Shown piece after piece: positions 1-8,045 of a DNA stretch of 35,011 nt. Position numbers and translations under genes: made by a program. Below the pieces are notes generated by a model, which saw nothing but the letters and a program-made list of their open reading frames with translations, had not been told where the DNA came from and ran no database searches. Source of the DNA: Bauldia sp. (GTDB lineage Bacteria > Pseudomonadota > Alphaproteobacteria > Rhizobiales > Kaistiaceae); assembly GCA_022841545.1 (NCBI GenBank), contig JALHRF010000035.1, forward strand, positions 1 to 35,011, written 5' to 3'. Position 1 is the first letter of the stretch, and the number at the start of each line of letters is the position of its first letter.

Positions 1-1
1 A

Positions 2-1126
2 TCGCGCACCGTCGATGCCGCCGGCCCGTGGGAGGCCGATGCGCCGGCCGTGGCGCGGCTGCGCGAGGCCGGCGCGGTGCTGCTCGGGAAGACCACCACG
101 CCCGAGTTCGGCTGGAAGGGGGTGACCGATTCCCCGCTCACGGGCATCACCCGCAACCCGTGGAACCTGGCGACCACGCCGGGCGGCTCGTCCGGCGGCT
201 CTGCGGCGGCGCTCGCGGCGCACATGGCGCCGCTGGCGCTCGGCACCGATGGCGGCGGCTCGATCCGCATGCCGGCGCACTTCACCGGCACCTTTGGCCT
301 CAAGCCGAGCTTCGGGCGGGTGCCGGCCTGGCCCCTGTCGCTGTTCGGCACGCTGGCGCATGTCGGCCCGATGGCGCGGACGGTGCGCGACGCCGCCATG
401 CTCCTCGACGTGATCGCACGGCCCGACGACCGCGACTGGTATGCGCTTCCGTCGTCGCCGATGCGCTTCGCTGCCGATCTCGACACCCCGCTTCATGGAA
501 GGCGCATCGCCTACTCGCCGCTTTTGGGCTGGGCCGGGCAGGTCGATGCGGAGGTTGCGGCGCTCGTGGCGGCGGCTGCGCGGCGCTTCGCCGAGCTTGG
601 CGCGCATGTCGAGGACGTCGACCCGCCGATGGGCGACCCGACCCTGACGTTCCGGACGCTGTGGTGGGCGGGAGCGCGCGCCGTCACGGCGCATCTGTCG
701 CCGGAGCAGAGGGCGCTCCTCGACCCGGGCCTCCGCGCCATGGCCGACGAGGCGGCGGGCATCACGCTCGAAGAATACCGGGCGGCGACGCTCGCGCGCG
801 CCGACTACGGGAGCCGCATGCGGCAGTTCATGGCGGGCTACGATTTCCTGCTGACGCCGTCGGTGGCCGTGCCGGCGTTCGGGGCGGGGACGCTCACCCC
901 GCTTGCGGATGACGGCAATGCCTGGCTCGGCTGGACGCCGTTCTCCTATCCCTTCAACCTCACCCAGCAGCCGGCCGCGAGCATCAATTGCGGCTTCACC
1001 GCCGCGGGCCTGCCGGTCGGCCTGCAGATCGTCGGGCGGATGTTCGACGACGCCGGGGTTCTGGCGATGGCCCATGCCTTCGAGCAGGCGGCGCCACTCT
1101 ACCGGAACGCTCCGCCGGGCTTCTAA
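2..1126 (+). CDS. Amidase signature family protein, 5' end missing
   Basis: The reading frame is open from base 2, so the gene begins upstream of the window and only about 374 C-terminal residues are seen. The amidase signature is intact. A Lys lies in LLGKTTTPEFG (near 90), a glycine/serine-rich stretch GGSSGGSAAA follows (near 182-210), and the nucleophile Ser lies in GTDGGGSIRMPA (near 245-275), giving the Lys/cis-Ser/Ser triad. These enzymes hydrolyse carboxamides in the cytoplasm. The family includes GatA, but nothing here (no gatB or gatC neighbour) suggests tRNA amidation. The C-terminal part with NLTQQPAASINCGF and GLPVGLQIVG is typical of amidases acting on small amides or peptides. 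The substrate cannot be read from the sequence. Confidence 0.93.
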   Translation, partial: SRTVDAAGPWEADAPAVARLREAGAVLLGKTTTPEFGWKGVTDSPLTGITRNPWNLATTPGGSSGGSAAALAAHMAPLALGTDGGGSIRMPAHFTGTFGLKPSFGRVPAWPLSLFGTLAHVGPMARTVRDAAMLLDVIARPDDRDWYALPSSPMRFAADLDTPLHGRRIAYSPLLGWAGQVDAEVAALVAAAARRFAELGAHVEDVDPPMGDPTLTFRTLWWAGARAVTAHLSPEQRALLDPGLRAMADEAAGITLEEYRAATLARADYGSRMRQFMAGYDFLLTPSVAVPAFGAGTLTPLADDGNAWLGWTPFSYPFNLTQQPAASINCGFTAAGLPVGLQIVGRMFDDAGVLAMAHAFEQAAPLYRNAPPGF

Positions 1127-1162
1127 AGCTGGCAGGATGGAACCGGAATCGCTGTTAAGTGG

Positions 1163-1191
1163 TTGTCGGATCGGGGATGCGGGCCTATGTT
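1163..1191 (+). promoter_or_regulatory. Candidate sigma-70 promoter of sodB
   Basis: TTGTCG at 1163-1168 and TATGTT at 1186-1191 are separated by exactly 17 bases, about 90 bases upstream of the sodB start. Both boxes are imperfect matches to the consensus, so this is an inference from spacing and position only. Confidence 0.35.
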
Positions 1192-1281
1192 GCCGTCCGT
1201 TCAACGGTTTCCCGCGTCCCCATCGCGGCCTGGCGGTTCCCGCCGCGCCGCGGGCGACATTCCGACAAAGGAGCTTGTCCC

Positions 1282-1890
1282 ATGGCCTTCGAACTGCCGC
1301 CCCTGCCTTACGCCTATGACGCCCTCCAGCCCTTCATGTCGAAGGAGACGCTGGAGTTTCACCACGACAAGCACCACCAGGCCTACGTCACCAACGGCAA
1401 CAAGCTGCTCGAGGGTTCGGGGCTCGAAGGCAAGAGCCTCGAGGAGATCGTCAAGGCGAGCTACTCGAAGAACGCCGGCCTCTTCAACAACGCCGGCCAG
1501 CACTACAACCACATCCATTTCTGGAAGTGGATGAAGCCGGACGGCGGCGGCACCAAGATTCCCGGTGCGCTGGCGAAGGCGATCGACAGCGACCTCGGCG
1601 GCTACGACAAGTTCAAGGCCGACTTCGTCCAGGCCGGAACCACGCAGTTCGGCTCCGGCTGGGCCTGGCTCGGCCTCCGCGACGGCAAGCTCGAGATCAC
1701 CAAGACGCCGAACGGCGAGAACCCGCTGGTACACGGCGGCCAGCCGGTGCTCGGCGTCGACGTGTGGGAGCACTCCTACTACATCGACTACCGCAACAAG
1801 CGCCCCGACTATCTGAATGCCTTCGTCGACAGCCTGATCAACTGGGATTATGCGCTGGAGATGTACGAGAAGGCGATGGGCGGTCGCTGA
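1282..1890 (+). CDS. sodB: Superoxide dismutase [Fe]
   Basis: This 202-residue protein has the usual length of the Fe/Mn superoxide dismutase family, which converts superoxide to oxygen and hydrogen peroxide in the cytoplasm. The metal ligands are visible: His27 (in FHHDKHH), His77 (in HYNHIHFW), Asp160 and His164 (in DVWEHSYY). The active-site Gln is at position 73 in NNAGQHYNH. Gly replaces the Gln that Mn enzymes carry in the C-terminal domain. Both features point to an iron (or cambialistic) enzyme. ATG 1282 was chosen over upstream in-frame codons because AAAGGAG lies at 1267-1273 and homologues begin MAFELPPLPY. The gene stands alone with its own likely promoter. Confidence 0.96.
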   Translation: MAFELPPLPYAYDALQPFMSKETLEFHHDKHHQAYVTNGNKLLEGSGLEGKSLEEIVKASYSKNAGLFNNAGQHYNHIHFWKWMKPDGGGTKIPGALAKAIDSDLGGYDKFKADFVQAGTTQFGSGWAWLGLRDGKLEITKTPNGENPLVHGGQPVLGVDVWEHSYYIDYRNKRPDYLNAFVDSLINWDYALEMYEKAMGGR

Positions 1891-1904
1891 GGCGATGCTG
1901 GCTC

Positions 1905-1957
1905 GATTCCGACATTCCTCACCCTCCACTACAGGGTCCAGTGGGAAGGTCGGAATC
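1905..1957. other. Long interrupted hairpin downstream of sodB
   Basis: GATTCCGAC (1905-1913) is the exact reverse complement of GTCGGAATC (1949-1957). Inside the loop, TTCC/GGAA and ACCCT/AGGGT can pair further, giving a nested stem of about 18 pairs with small bulges. It starts 15 bases after the sodB stop. No T-tract follows on the plus strand, so it is not a classical intrinsic terminator. It may stabilise the sodB mRNA 3' end or be a small repeat element. Confidence 0.5.
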
Positions 1958-2014
1958 AGGAGGACCACTCGTTTCGATCGGTCTCGTCTTCATCGGTAGA
2001 GGCCGGCGCGGCTC

Positions 2015-2551
2015 ATGGCCCTTGCGACGATCGTCGTCGTTCTCGGAAATACCAACGACGCGGCCGGGCAACTCAGTCCGGTCGCGCTATCGCGCCTCCG
2101 CACGGCGCTCGACTACTTCAGCCACCTCGAAGGCGTTGAGCGGTCGCGGACGAAACTGGTAACCACCGGAGGGTTCGGGAGCTTCAACCCGTCGGCGGGG
2201 CCGCACGGCGCGTTGATGAACCGCTATCTCATCGCCCGGGGATTGCCGGAGGACGCGCTGTTGCCCTTCATCCCGTCCAGCGGCACCATCCAGGACGGAC
2301 TGGGTGTTGCAAGGCTGTTGTCTGAGACCGCACCGAAGGTGGGCAGGCTGGTCATTGTCACCAGCCGATTTCACATGGAGCGGGCGCGGACCATCTTCGC
2401 GAGAGTGCTGCCGGGGATCGAAATCCTCACCCTCTCCGACGACGACCTCGGAACCCCGGATCAGCAATGGCACGAGCGGCGGGCCATGGCCAATCTGGAC
2501 CGGGAGCTGCCGACACGGGACGGCGGTCTCCTGCCGCCGGCTGGCCTGTAG
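2015..2551 (+). CDS. DUF218 (YdcF/ElyC-like) family protein
   Basis: This 178-residue protein carries the DUF218 landmarks in order: VVVLGN near the N-terminus, a RLRTALDY helix, VTTGGFG, then SSGTIQDGLGVARLL (the usual S-x-T-x-x-N block with Asp for Asn) and VTSRFHMERARTIF. The family includes YdcF and the envelope-associated ElyC/SanA proteins, but many members have no known reaction. There is no signal peptide or membrane segment, so a cytoplasmic location is likely. The start at 2015 has only a weak GAGG-type site (near 1998). A start a few codons away is possible. Confidence 0.75.
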   Translation: MALATIVVVLGNTNDAAGQLSPVALSRLRTALDYFSHLEGVERSRTKLVTTGGFGSFNPSAGPHGALMNRYLIARGLPEDALLPFIPSSGTIQDGLGVARLLSETAPKVGRLVIVTSRFHMERARTIFARVLPGIEILTLSDDDLGTPDQQWHERRAMANLDRELPTRDGGLLPPAGL

Positions 2552-2587
2552 GCCGCGGTTGGAGTGGGCAGCGGCGGCTGCGGCTGA

Positions 2588-2905
2588 CTACCGGATGCCC
2601 TTCTTGCACGGGTTGAAATACTGGTAGCGGTCCCAGTCGGTCTGCGCCCAGTAGAGCCAGGCCTTGCAGTCCGCCTGTGTCCGGAAGCAGGGCGCGGCGT
2701 GGTAGTTTTCGAGCTGGTCGAACGGCCCCTTCCGCTGGCCGACGAACGACGTCTGCCAGACATTCGCCCGGCCGAGCTGCGCCTTGAGCTTGCTGCAGCT
2801 CTGGCCCTGGACCCGCGGCGGATTGGCGGCGTCGGCCGGTATCGCCGCGGTGGCGAGGATCGATCCGGCAGCGACGAGCGCAACGGCGCAAAGTCTCGTG
2901 AACAT
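2588..2905 (-). CDS. Small secreted Cys-rich hypothetical protein
   Basis: This 105-residue protein begins with a clear Sec signal peptide (MFTRLCAVALVAAGS...ADA, cleavage near residue 24). The open frame extends further upstream, but ATG 2903-2905 has a GGAGGA site just before it and starts exactly at the signal peptide. The mature part has four cysteines (in QSCSKL, APCFRTQADC and NPCKK), consistent with two disulfides in the periplasm, plus many aromatic residues (WLYWAQTDWDRYQYF). I do not recognise the family. It is convergent with the DUF218 gene and divergent from the LysM gene at 3043, with which it may share a promoter region. Confidence 0.7.
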   Translation of the reverse strand: MFTRLCAVALVAAGSILATAAIPADAANPPRVQGQSCSKLKAQLGRANVWQTSFVGQRKGPFDQLENYHAAPCFRTQADCKAWLYWAQTDWDRYQYFNPCKKGIR

Positions 2906-3042
2906 CGGTGCTTCCTCCGGTCGTGGACCGGCCTCCGCCGGTCTCGCCTCCTCGCGCCCATACTGCCCGCTTTTGCAGGAAATCGCGATCCGTCTTACGC
3001 TGCACGTCCCGGTGGCGGGCTGGGGCTTGCGAGGAGGCGACC

Positions 3043-3534
3043 ATGGCGAATGAAATCCAGCAACCCAAACCCTATGATCTCGTCGGCAACCCGGTGTTCG
3101 TCGGCGGCATCGGGCAGGGGTTCGAGGCGACACTCAACTACCGCGTCCATGACGGGCACGACGAGCGAACCGGCTTCTTCAATGTCGGCGGCGGCACCGG
3201 CGAGCATGGCCAGTTCGCGCTTTCGGTGGACCTCACCGGGGCGGCCTTCAACCTCGACCGTCTCTTCGTCGAGGTGTACGAGGAGAGCGCTCAGGACGGC
3301 TCCGAGATCAACAAGGTGATCGTGCCGGTGATCTATGGGCCGCGCATCGTTCCCGGGTACGTCGGCTACCGCCTGCACACCGTGAAGGTCGGCGATACGC
3401 TGTCGAAGCTCTCGAACGAGCACTACGGCAGCTCAGCCCACTTCAACCGGATCGTGCGCGCCAACCCCTTGATCATCACCGACCCCAACAAGATCTTCGT
3501 CGGCCAGGTGCTCAAGATCCCGATCGGAACGTAG
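3043..3534 (+). CDS. Gmad2 immunoglobulin-like and LysM domain protein
   Basis: This 163-residue protein has two parts. Residues about 11-98 (NPVFVGGIGQGFEATLNYRV ... EVYEESAQDGSEINKVIVPV) look like the Gmad2 immunoglobulin-like domain. Residues about 111-160 (LHTVKVGDTLSKLSNEHYG ... NKIFVGQVLKIP) are a LysM domain, which binds N-acetylglucosamine-containing glycans such as peptidoglycan. ATG 3043 follows GAGGAGG at 3031-3037. No signal peptide is seen, which is odd for a peptidoglycan binder. It may be exported by another route or act at cell lysis or division. Confidence 0.82.
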   Translation: MANEIQQPKPYDLVGNPVFVGGIGQGFEATLNYRVHDGHDERTGFFNVGGGTGEHGQFALSVDLTGAAFNLDRLFVEVYEESAQDGSEINKVIVPVIYGPRIVPGYVGYRLHTVKVGDTLSKLSNEHYGSSAHFNRIVRANPLIITDPNKIFVGQVLKIPIGT

Positions 3535-3603
3535 CGAGCCGGGGAAGTCACCCTGGGCCACTCGCTTGATGTTGGATCGACCGGGCTGTGCTATCCTTTC
3601 GAA

Positions 3604-3813
3604 ATGAAGGACGGAAAGAGCGCAACCAGCCCCCCAGGCAAACGAGTGGCCTTCACGCTGGGGCGAGAAGGATTCGCGAGAGTCAGCCTGGTCGAGGGGA
3701 TCTCGCTGTCGCGTGAGATGAGGCGGGACTTCAGGGATTTCGACCGAAGGGGCCTGTCTGATGAGGAGCGTCGCGACCTCATCCGGAAAAAATACGTCCG
3801 CGCACGCTCCTAG
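3604..3813 (+). CDS. Small antitoxin-like protein upstream of the Fic remnant
   Basis: This 69-residue, highly charged protein ends two bases before the ATG of the broken Fic gene, the position and size usual for the antitoxin of a Fic toxin. The core FARVSLVEGISLSREM followed by FDRRGLSDEERRDLIRKKY resembles small proteins found before alphaproteobacterial fic genes. The S-x-x-E-G in VSLVEG is close to, but does not exactly match, the inhibitory [S/T]xxxE[G/N] motif of VbhA/FicA antitoxins. The frame is intact, in contrast to its partner. The assignment rests on context and recollection of the family. It could be an unrelated small regulator. Confidence 0.6.
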   Translation: MKDGKSATSPPGKRVAFTLGREGFARVSLVEGISLSREMRRDFRDFDRRGLSDEERRDLIRKKYVRARS

Positions 3814-3815
3814 AG

Positions 3816-4391
3816 ATGTATCGGGCTGTTCCCGATCCCTACTGCTATCCGGGGAGCATGATCCTTCGGAATGTCCCCGGCATTCGTTCAAAAAGGGACC
3901 CTGGCTCGTTTCGAAGCTGCGATCACGGCGCAACGCGCCGCGGAGCCGCTCCCCGGCGGTCGGCTTGGCGTGCGTCACTACCGGTCCATTCATCGGCACA
4001 TCTTCCAGGATGTCTTATGCTTGGGCCGGCCGCTTCCGGACAAGTCGCATCGCAAAGGAAGGCAGCATGTTCTGCTATCCGGAATTCATCGAAGCGGAAA
4101 TGCGGGCGCTCTTCGATCGCCTTCGTCGAGACCGGTATCTTCGCGAGCTTTCCGCAGAGGAGTTTGCGGAGCAGGCCAGCGCATTCCTCTCCACGCTCAA
4201 CGCCATTCATCCATTTCGCGACGGCAATGGCCGCACGCAACTCACGTTCATGGCGCTTTTTGGCCGATCGCGCCGGGCATCCTCTTGCATTCGAGAAACT
4301 CTCACCGCGTCGCTTTATCGATGCGATGATCGCGAGTTTTCACGGCCGCAACGACGCGCTGGTGCGGGAGCTGAGATCGCTCATCGCGTAA
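3816..4391 (+). pseudogene. fic: Fic family AMP-transferase, broken by three frameshifts
   Basis: Consecutive segments of a Fic protein are spread over three frames. They are YCYPGSMILRNVPGIRSK (3840-3893), then RFEAAITAQRAAEPLP...IHRHIFQDV (3907-4014), then YAWAGRFRTSRIAKEG...HPFRDGNGRTQLTF (4016-4252), then LADRAGHPLAFEKLSP...RELRSLIA to the TAA at 4391. The active-site motif HPFxxGNGRxx is intact apart from Gln in the last position. Each break is one extra base: near the A5G3 run at 3890-3897, a duplicated T at 4015-4016, and a T5 run at 4257-4261. Removing the three bases restores about 190 residues. As read, no functional protein can be made. Real decay and sequencing indels are both possible. 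Confidence 0.85.
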
Positions 4392-4400
4392 GCTTCGCGC

Positions 4401-6527
4401 CTAAGCCTTCCCTGCTACCTTGAGCGCGAAGGCTGTTGCGAACGCTGACTCCTGCAGCCGGTCGAAGCGCCCGGCTGCCCCGCCGTGGCCTGCATCGAGG
4501 TTGGTCCGCAACAGGATCGGCCGGTCGCCGGTGGTGTGAGCGCGGAGCTTCGCCACCCACTTCGCCGGTTCCCAGTAGGTGACCCGCGGGTCGGTGAGTC
4601 CAGCCATGGCGAGGATCGCCGGATAGGAGCGCGCCGTGACGTTGTCGTAGGGCGAGTAGCCGAGGATGGTGCGGAAGTCGGCCTCGCTGACGATCGGGTT
4701 GCCCCATTCCGGCCATTCCGGCGGCGTGAGGGGAAGCGTGTCGTCGAGCATGGTGTCGAGCACGTCGACGAAGGGAACCTCGGCGATCAGCCCGGCGAAC
4801 AGCTCCGGCGCCATGTTGGCGACGGCGCCGATCAGCAGCCCGCCGGCGGAGCCGCCCCAGCCGACGATCTTCCCTGCGGATGTGTAGCGCTCCTTCGCCA
4901 GGAACCGCGCCACCGCGACGAAGTCGGTGAAGGTGTTGACCTTCTTCTCCCGCCGTCCGTCGGCATACCAGTGGAAGCCCTTGTCCTTGCCGCCGCGGAT
5001 ATGGGCGATGGCGTAGACGAAGCCGCGGTCGACCAGCGACAGCCGGCCCGTCGAGAACGAGGCGGGGATGGTGATCCCGTAGGCGCCGTAGCCGTAGAGG
5101 AGCAGCGGCGCCGAGCCGTCGAGGGCCACGTCCTTGCGATAAAGGAGCGACACCGGCACGAGCTCGCCGTCGTCCGCGGTCGCAAACAGCCGCCGGGTCA
5201 CGTAGTCGGCGGGGTCGTGACCGGACGGAACTTCATCCTCCTTGCGAAGCACGCGCTGGCGCGTTGCCATGTCGTAGTCGTAGACGCGGGCTGGCGTGGT
5301 CATCGATGAATAGGTGAAGCGGAGCGCGTCGGTGTCGAACTCGTAGCCGCCCATCATCCCGAGCGAATAGGCTTCCTCGTCGAAGTCGATGCGATGCTCC
5401 GCACCGGTCGCGAGATTGCGGATGACGATGCGCGGCAGTCCGCCCTCGCGCTCGAGCCGGGTGAGCCAGTTCCGGTAGGACGTGTGGTCGAGGATCAGCC
5501 GACCCTCCTGGTGGGGGACGAGGTCCCGCCAGTGTTCGCGTCCGGGAGTCGCGACCGGCGCCGTGACGATCTTGAAGTCCTCGGCGTCGCCGGCATTGGT
5601 GAGGATGTAGAAGAGGCCGCCGGACTCGTCGACGTCGTACTTCTCGGCGGCTCGCCGCGGCGCGACGAGACGCGGCGTTCCGGCCGGATCGTCGGCGGCC
5701 AGCACGTGCGCCTCCGAAGTCTCGTGGTCGTGGCTGTCGATGACGATGAAGCTGTCGGACTGGGTCTTGCCGACGCCGAGGAAGTAGGCCGGGTTGGCGT
5801 CCTCGAAGACGACGACGTCCTCCGACGGGTCGGTGCCGACCGTATGGCGGAAGACCTTGGCCGGCCGGTGGTTGGCGTCGAGCCAGACGTAAAGGAGGGT
5901 GCGCGAATCCGCGGCCCAGACCGGCGCGCCGGAGGTGCCGGGAATACGGTCGGGCAGGTCCTCGCCGGTCTCGAGGTCGCGGATGCGGATCTCGAAATAC
6001 TCCGACCCCATCTCGTCGCTGGCCCAGGCGAGGAGCCTGTGGTCGGGGCTGTGGGAAGTGCCGCCAAGGTGGAAATAGGCCTTGCCCTCGGCCAGCGCAT
6101 TGGCGTCGAGGAGCACCGTCTCGTTGCCGCCGTCGCGGGCGGTGCGGATCAGCATCGGGTGCTCGGCGCCATGGGCGAAGCGGATGCCGTAGGCGTAGAG
6201 GCCGTCGGGGGAGGGCACGGAGGAGTCGTCCTCCTTGATCCGCGCCCGCATTTCCGCAACCAGCCGGTCCTTCAGCCCGGCGACATCCGCCGTCGACGCC
6301 TCGGTCCAGGCGTTCTCCTGTTCGAGATAGGCGCGGATGTCGGGGGCGAGCGCCGCCGGCTCGCGCATCACCTGCTGCCAGTTGTCGGCCCTGAGCCACG
6401 CGTAATCGTCGGTGCGGGTGACCCCGAAATGGGTCGAAGTCACCGGCCGCTTCTCGGCGGAAGGCGCACGCGCGGCGCCGCCGCCCGGTCGCGCCTCGGC
6501 GGATTCGTCACGCAGTCTTTGGGTCAT
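4401..6527 (-). CDS. ptrB: Oligopeptidase B-type S9 serine peptidase
   Basis: This 708-residue protein matches the S9A prolyl oligopeptidase/oligopeptidase B family in length and layout: an N-terminal stretch ([14 protein letters not shown]), a beta-propeller of about 330 residues, and a C-terminal alpha/beta-hydrolase. The catalytic triad is visible: Ser560 in [10 protein letters not shown], Asp646 in GLTDPRV and His681 in LDAGHGG. Oligopeptidase B cleaves short peptides after basic residues in the cytoplasm. The start codon overlaps the end of msrB by 20 bases, so the two genes are cotranscribed and probably translationally coupled. It is convergent with the Fic remnant. Confidence 0.95.
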   Translation of the reverse strand: MTQRLRDESAEARPGGGAARAPSAEKRPVTSTHFGVTRTDDYAWLRADNWQQVMREPAALAPDIRAYLEQENAWTEASTADVAGLKDRLVAEMRARIKEDDSSVPSPDGLYAYGIRFAHGAEHPMLIRTARDGGNETVLLDANALAEGKAYFHLGGTSHSPDHRLLAWASDEMGSEYFEIRIRDLETGEDLPDRIPGTSGAPVWAADSRTLLYVWLDANHRPAKVFRHTVGTDPSEDVVVFEDANPAYFLGVGKTQSDSFIVIDSHDHETSEAHVLAADDPAGTPRLVAPRRAAEKYDVDESGGLFYILTNAGDAEDFKIVTAPVATPGREHWRDLVPHQEGRLILDHTSYRNWLTRLEREGGLPRIVIRNLATGAEHRIDFDEEAYSLGMMGGYEFDTDALRFTYSSMTTPARVYDYDMATRQRVLRKEDEVPSGHDPADYVTRRLFATADDGELVPVSLLYRKDVALDGSAPLLLYGYGAYGITIPASFSTGRLSLVDRGFVYAIAHIRGGKDKGFHWYADGRREKKVNTFTDFVAVARFLAKERYTSAGKIVGWGGSAGGLLIGAVANMAPELFAGLIAEVPFVDVLDTMLDDTLPLTPPEWPEWGNPIVSEADFRTILGYSPYDNVTARSYPAILAMAGLTDPRVTYWEPAKWVAKLRAHTTGDRPILLRTNLDAGHGGAAGRFDRLQESAFATAFALKVAGKA

Positions 6528-6948
6528 CGGTGCTCAACTTCAATGCGGTTCCGTTCATGCAATAGCGAAGGCCGGTGGGCCGTGGCCCATCGGGGAAGAC
6601 GTGGCCGAGATGGGATTCGCAGGCGGCGCAGCGAACCTCCGTCCGCGCCATGCCGTGGGACCGGTCGGTGATCTCCTCGACCGCCTCGCCGGCGATCGGC
6701 TGATAGAAGCTCGGCCAGCCCGAGCCAGATTCGTACTTGGTCTCCGAGCGGAACAGAGGCTGCCCGCAGGCGACGCAGAGGTAGGTCCCGGCGCGCTTCT
6801 CGTGGAGCCAGGGGCCGGTGCCGGGCCGCTCCGTGCCCGCCTGCCGCGTCACATGATACTCAGCCGGCGTCAGCTCCGCCCGCCACTCCGCCTCGCTCTT
6901 GACGACCTTCGGCGCGGCCGCGCCGTCCTTCGGTCTCATCTGGTCCAT
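6508..6948 (-). CDS. msrB: Peptide-methionine (R)-S-oxide reductase
   Basis: This 146-residue protein (start MDQMRPKDG; the frame is open 21 codons further upstream) reduces methionine-R-sulfoxide in proteins using thioredoxin. The zinc site is present as two CxxC pairs (Cys58/61 in YLCVACG and Cys107/110 in RCAACE), and the catalytic Cys130 sits in [16 protein letters not shown] and [10 protein letters not shown] are family signatures. No second resolving Cys stands out beyond the zinc ligands. No strong ribosome site decides between the codons for Met1 and Met4. It heads a two-gene unit with ptrB. A TrxC gene, a possible electron donor, lies at 33858. Confidence 0.95.
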   Translation of the reverse strand: MDQMRPKDGAAAPKVVKSEAEWRAELTPAEYHVTRQAGTERPGTGPWLHEKRAGTYLCVACGQPLFRSETKYESGSGWPSFYQPIAGEAVEEITDRSHGMARTEVRCAACESHLGHVFPDGPRPTGLRYCMNGTALKLSTDDPKTA

Positions 6949-7370
6949 GGCCGATAAGCCCTTGTTCTTGTTGGTTGGTGGGAGCCGGGCAGGGCGCCCG
7001 GCGCTCCGCACATATGGTGTATCCCGGCGAGATCCTCAACGACAACAGGTCGTGATTGGCGCCGCGCGACGGGGCGGATCAACGATAGATCCACGACTTG
7101 GTACAGCCTTGACGAGCAGTACAAGTAGTTCAGGATATTGGAGGGCGAGATTGCGAACGAAGTCCGTTTACTTTTGGCTCAGGGGTTTCTAGCCGAGATG
7201 TCTCGAGGATCGTCGTGATCCCTGAGGACTGTTCGTTGGCTTGAAGCAGGCCAACGCCAGGGCCGCTACGAGGTTAGACTGCCTTGGCTTCGAAGGGCCT
7301 GAGCTGCCGCGGAATAGCATTGGGAGCAGGTCCATAGGCCTTGACGTTCCGGCCTAGAGTTGGAAGAGAC
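6949..7370. other. Gene-free stretch of 420 bases
   Basis: No convincing gene was found on either strand. The interval presumably holds the msrB promoter. It also contains a 6-bp inverted repeat (GTTGGC/GCCAAC near 7232-7252) and stop-interrupted peptides such as RILEGEIANEVRLLLAQGF (near 7131-7187) that may be gene debris. Its base use is less GC-biased than the flanking genes. It lies downstream of the toxin/immunity pair. Confidence 0.5.
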
Positions 7371-8045
7371 CTAGCCGGACGGCAGCTCCAACGGAAACGG
7401 GGTTGGTTCCCAAATCGATTCAATCTTGAGACTTCGCGCGGTGTGGGCCTCCCATTCCCGAAGCTGCCGAACCAGTCCAGCGCGGTTGTCGACAGCCAGC
7501 AGCGGACAAAGAGCTTCGACGATCATCGAGAATACTTCACGCATGTCTGGCGCTGACCACATGGACCGACCCGTGAGAAGTTTGGCGCAAATTGATCGCG
7601 CGGCGTCAAGGTCACCACGCGCGACGTCGACCACCACTTTGCGAAGCGGGAACGCATCCAGGCTGTTCAGGAGGAAATGGTCTGGTCCAGTCGCAACCAC
7701 GAAGTCGTCAAGGGTCTCGATGCTCCTCAGAAACGGCAGCGTCTGTTCTTCGATGGTTGCATGGAAGTCTGTCGCCATTAGGGGGTCGTCCCACGCCCAA
7801 GTGTAATTTCCATGGTGCCGAATACGCGCCGTCCATGTGTCCGCGAAGCTCTGCAACGGTTGACACGAATGCATTATGAACCAAGTCGGATAGACTCGTC
7901 GCGCCTCGGCACTTCGCTCAAAGAGGACGCCACGCATCACATGGCGCACCGGCTTCAGTATCAAACGATGTTCCAGGAACGCGAGGTCGGAATGCCGCGC
8001 GACAAGTGGCGCCACCAGATTTTTGATTTGCCGCAACGTCGTCAT
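7371..8045 (-). CDS. Hypothetical protein, candidate immunity protein
   Basis: This 224-residue protein has no family I can name. ATG 8043-8045 overlaps the TGA of the preceding gene (ATGA), so it is translated by coupling to the candidate toxin. That arrangement is classic for toxin/immunity pairs and is the basis for the call. It has no signal peptide or membrane segment, is rich in Arg, Leu and Trp, and carries blocks such as KPVRHVMRGVLFERS, YTWAWDDPLMATDFHATIEEQ and SMWSAPDMREVFSMIVEAL. The acidic helix-rich middle would suit binding to a basic nuclease. The frame is open 43 codons further upstream inside the toxin gene, but the coupled ATG is the natural start. An unrelated cytoplasmic function is possible. 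Confidence 0.6.
   Translation of the reverse strand: MTTLRQIKNLVAPLVARHSDLAFLEHRLILKPVRHVMRGVLFERSAEARRVYPTWFIMHSCQPLQSFADTWTARIRHHGNYTWAWDDPLMATDFHATIEEQTLPFLRSIETLDDFVVATGPDHFLLNSLDAFPLRKVVVDVARGDLDAARSICAKLLTGRSMWSAPDMREVFSMIVEALCPLLAVDNRAGLVRQLREWEAHTARSLKIESIWEPTPFPLELPSG

Noticed and set aside
3566-3603. Promoter TTGATG...TATCCT before the antitoxin-like ORF
   Set aside because: The spacer is 20 bases, too long for a confident sigma-70 promoter.
5394-6671. 425-codon plus-strand open frame opposite ptrB
   Set aside because: No recognisable domain, and the minus-strand peptidase has its full catalytic triad.
7014-7060. VYPGEIL peptide resembling the start of a HigA antitoxin
   Set aside because: The frame stops after 13 codons and no helix-turn-helix follows.
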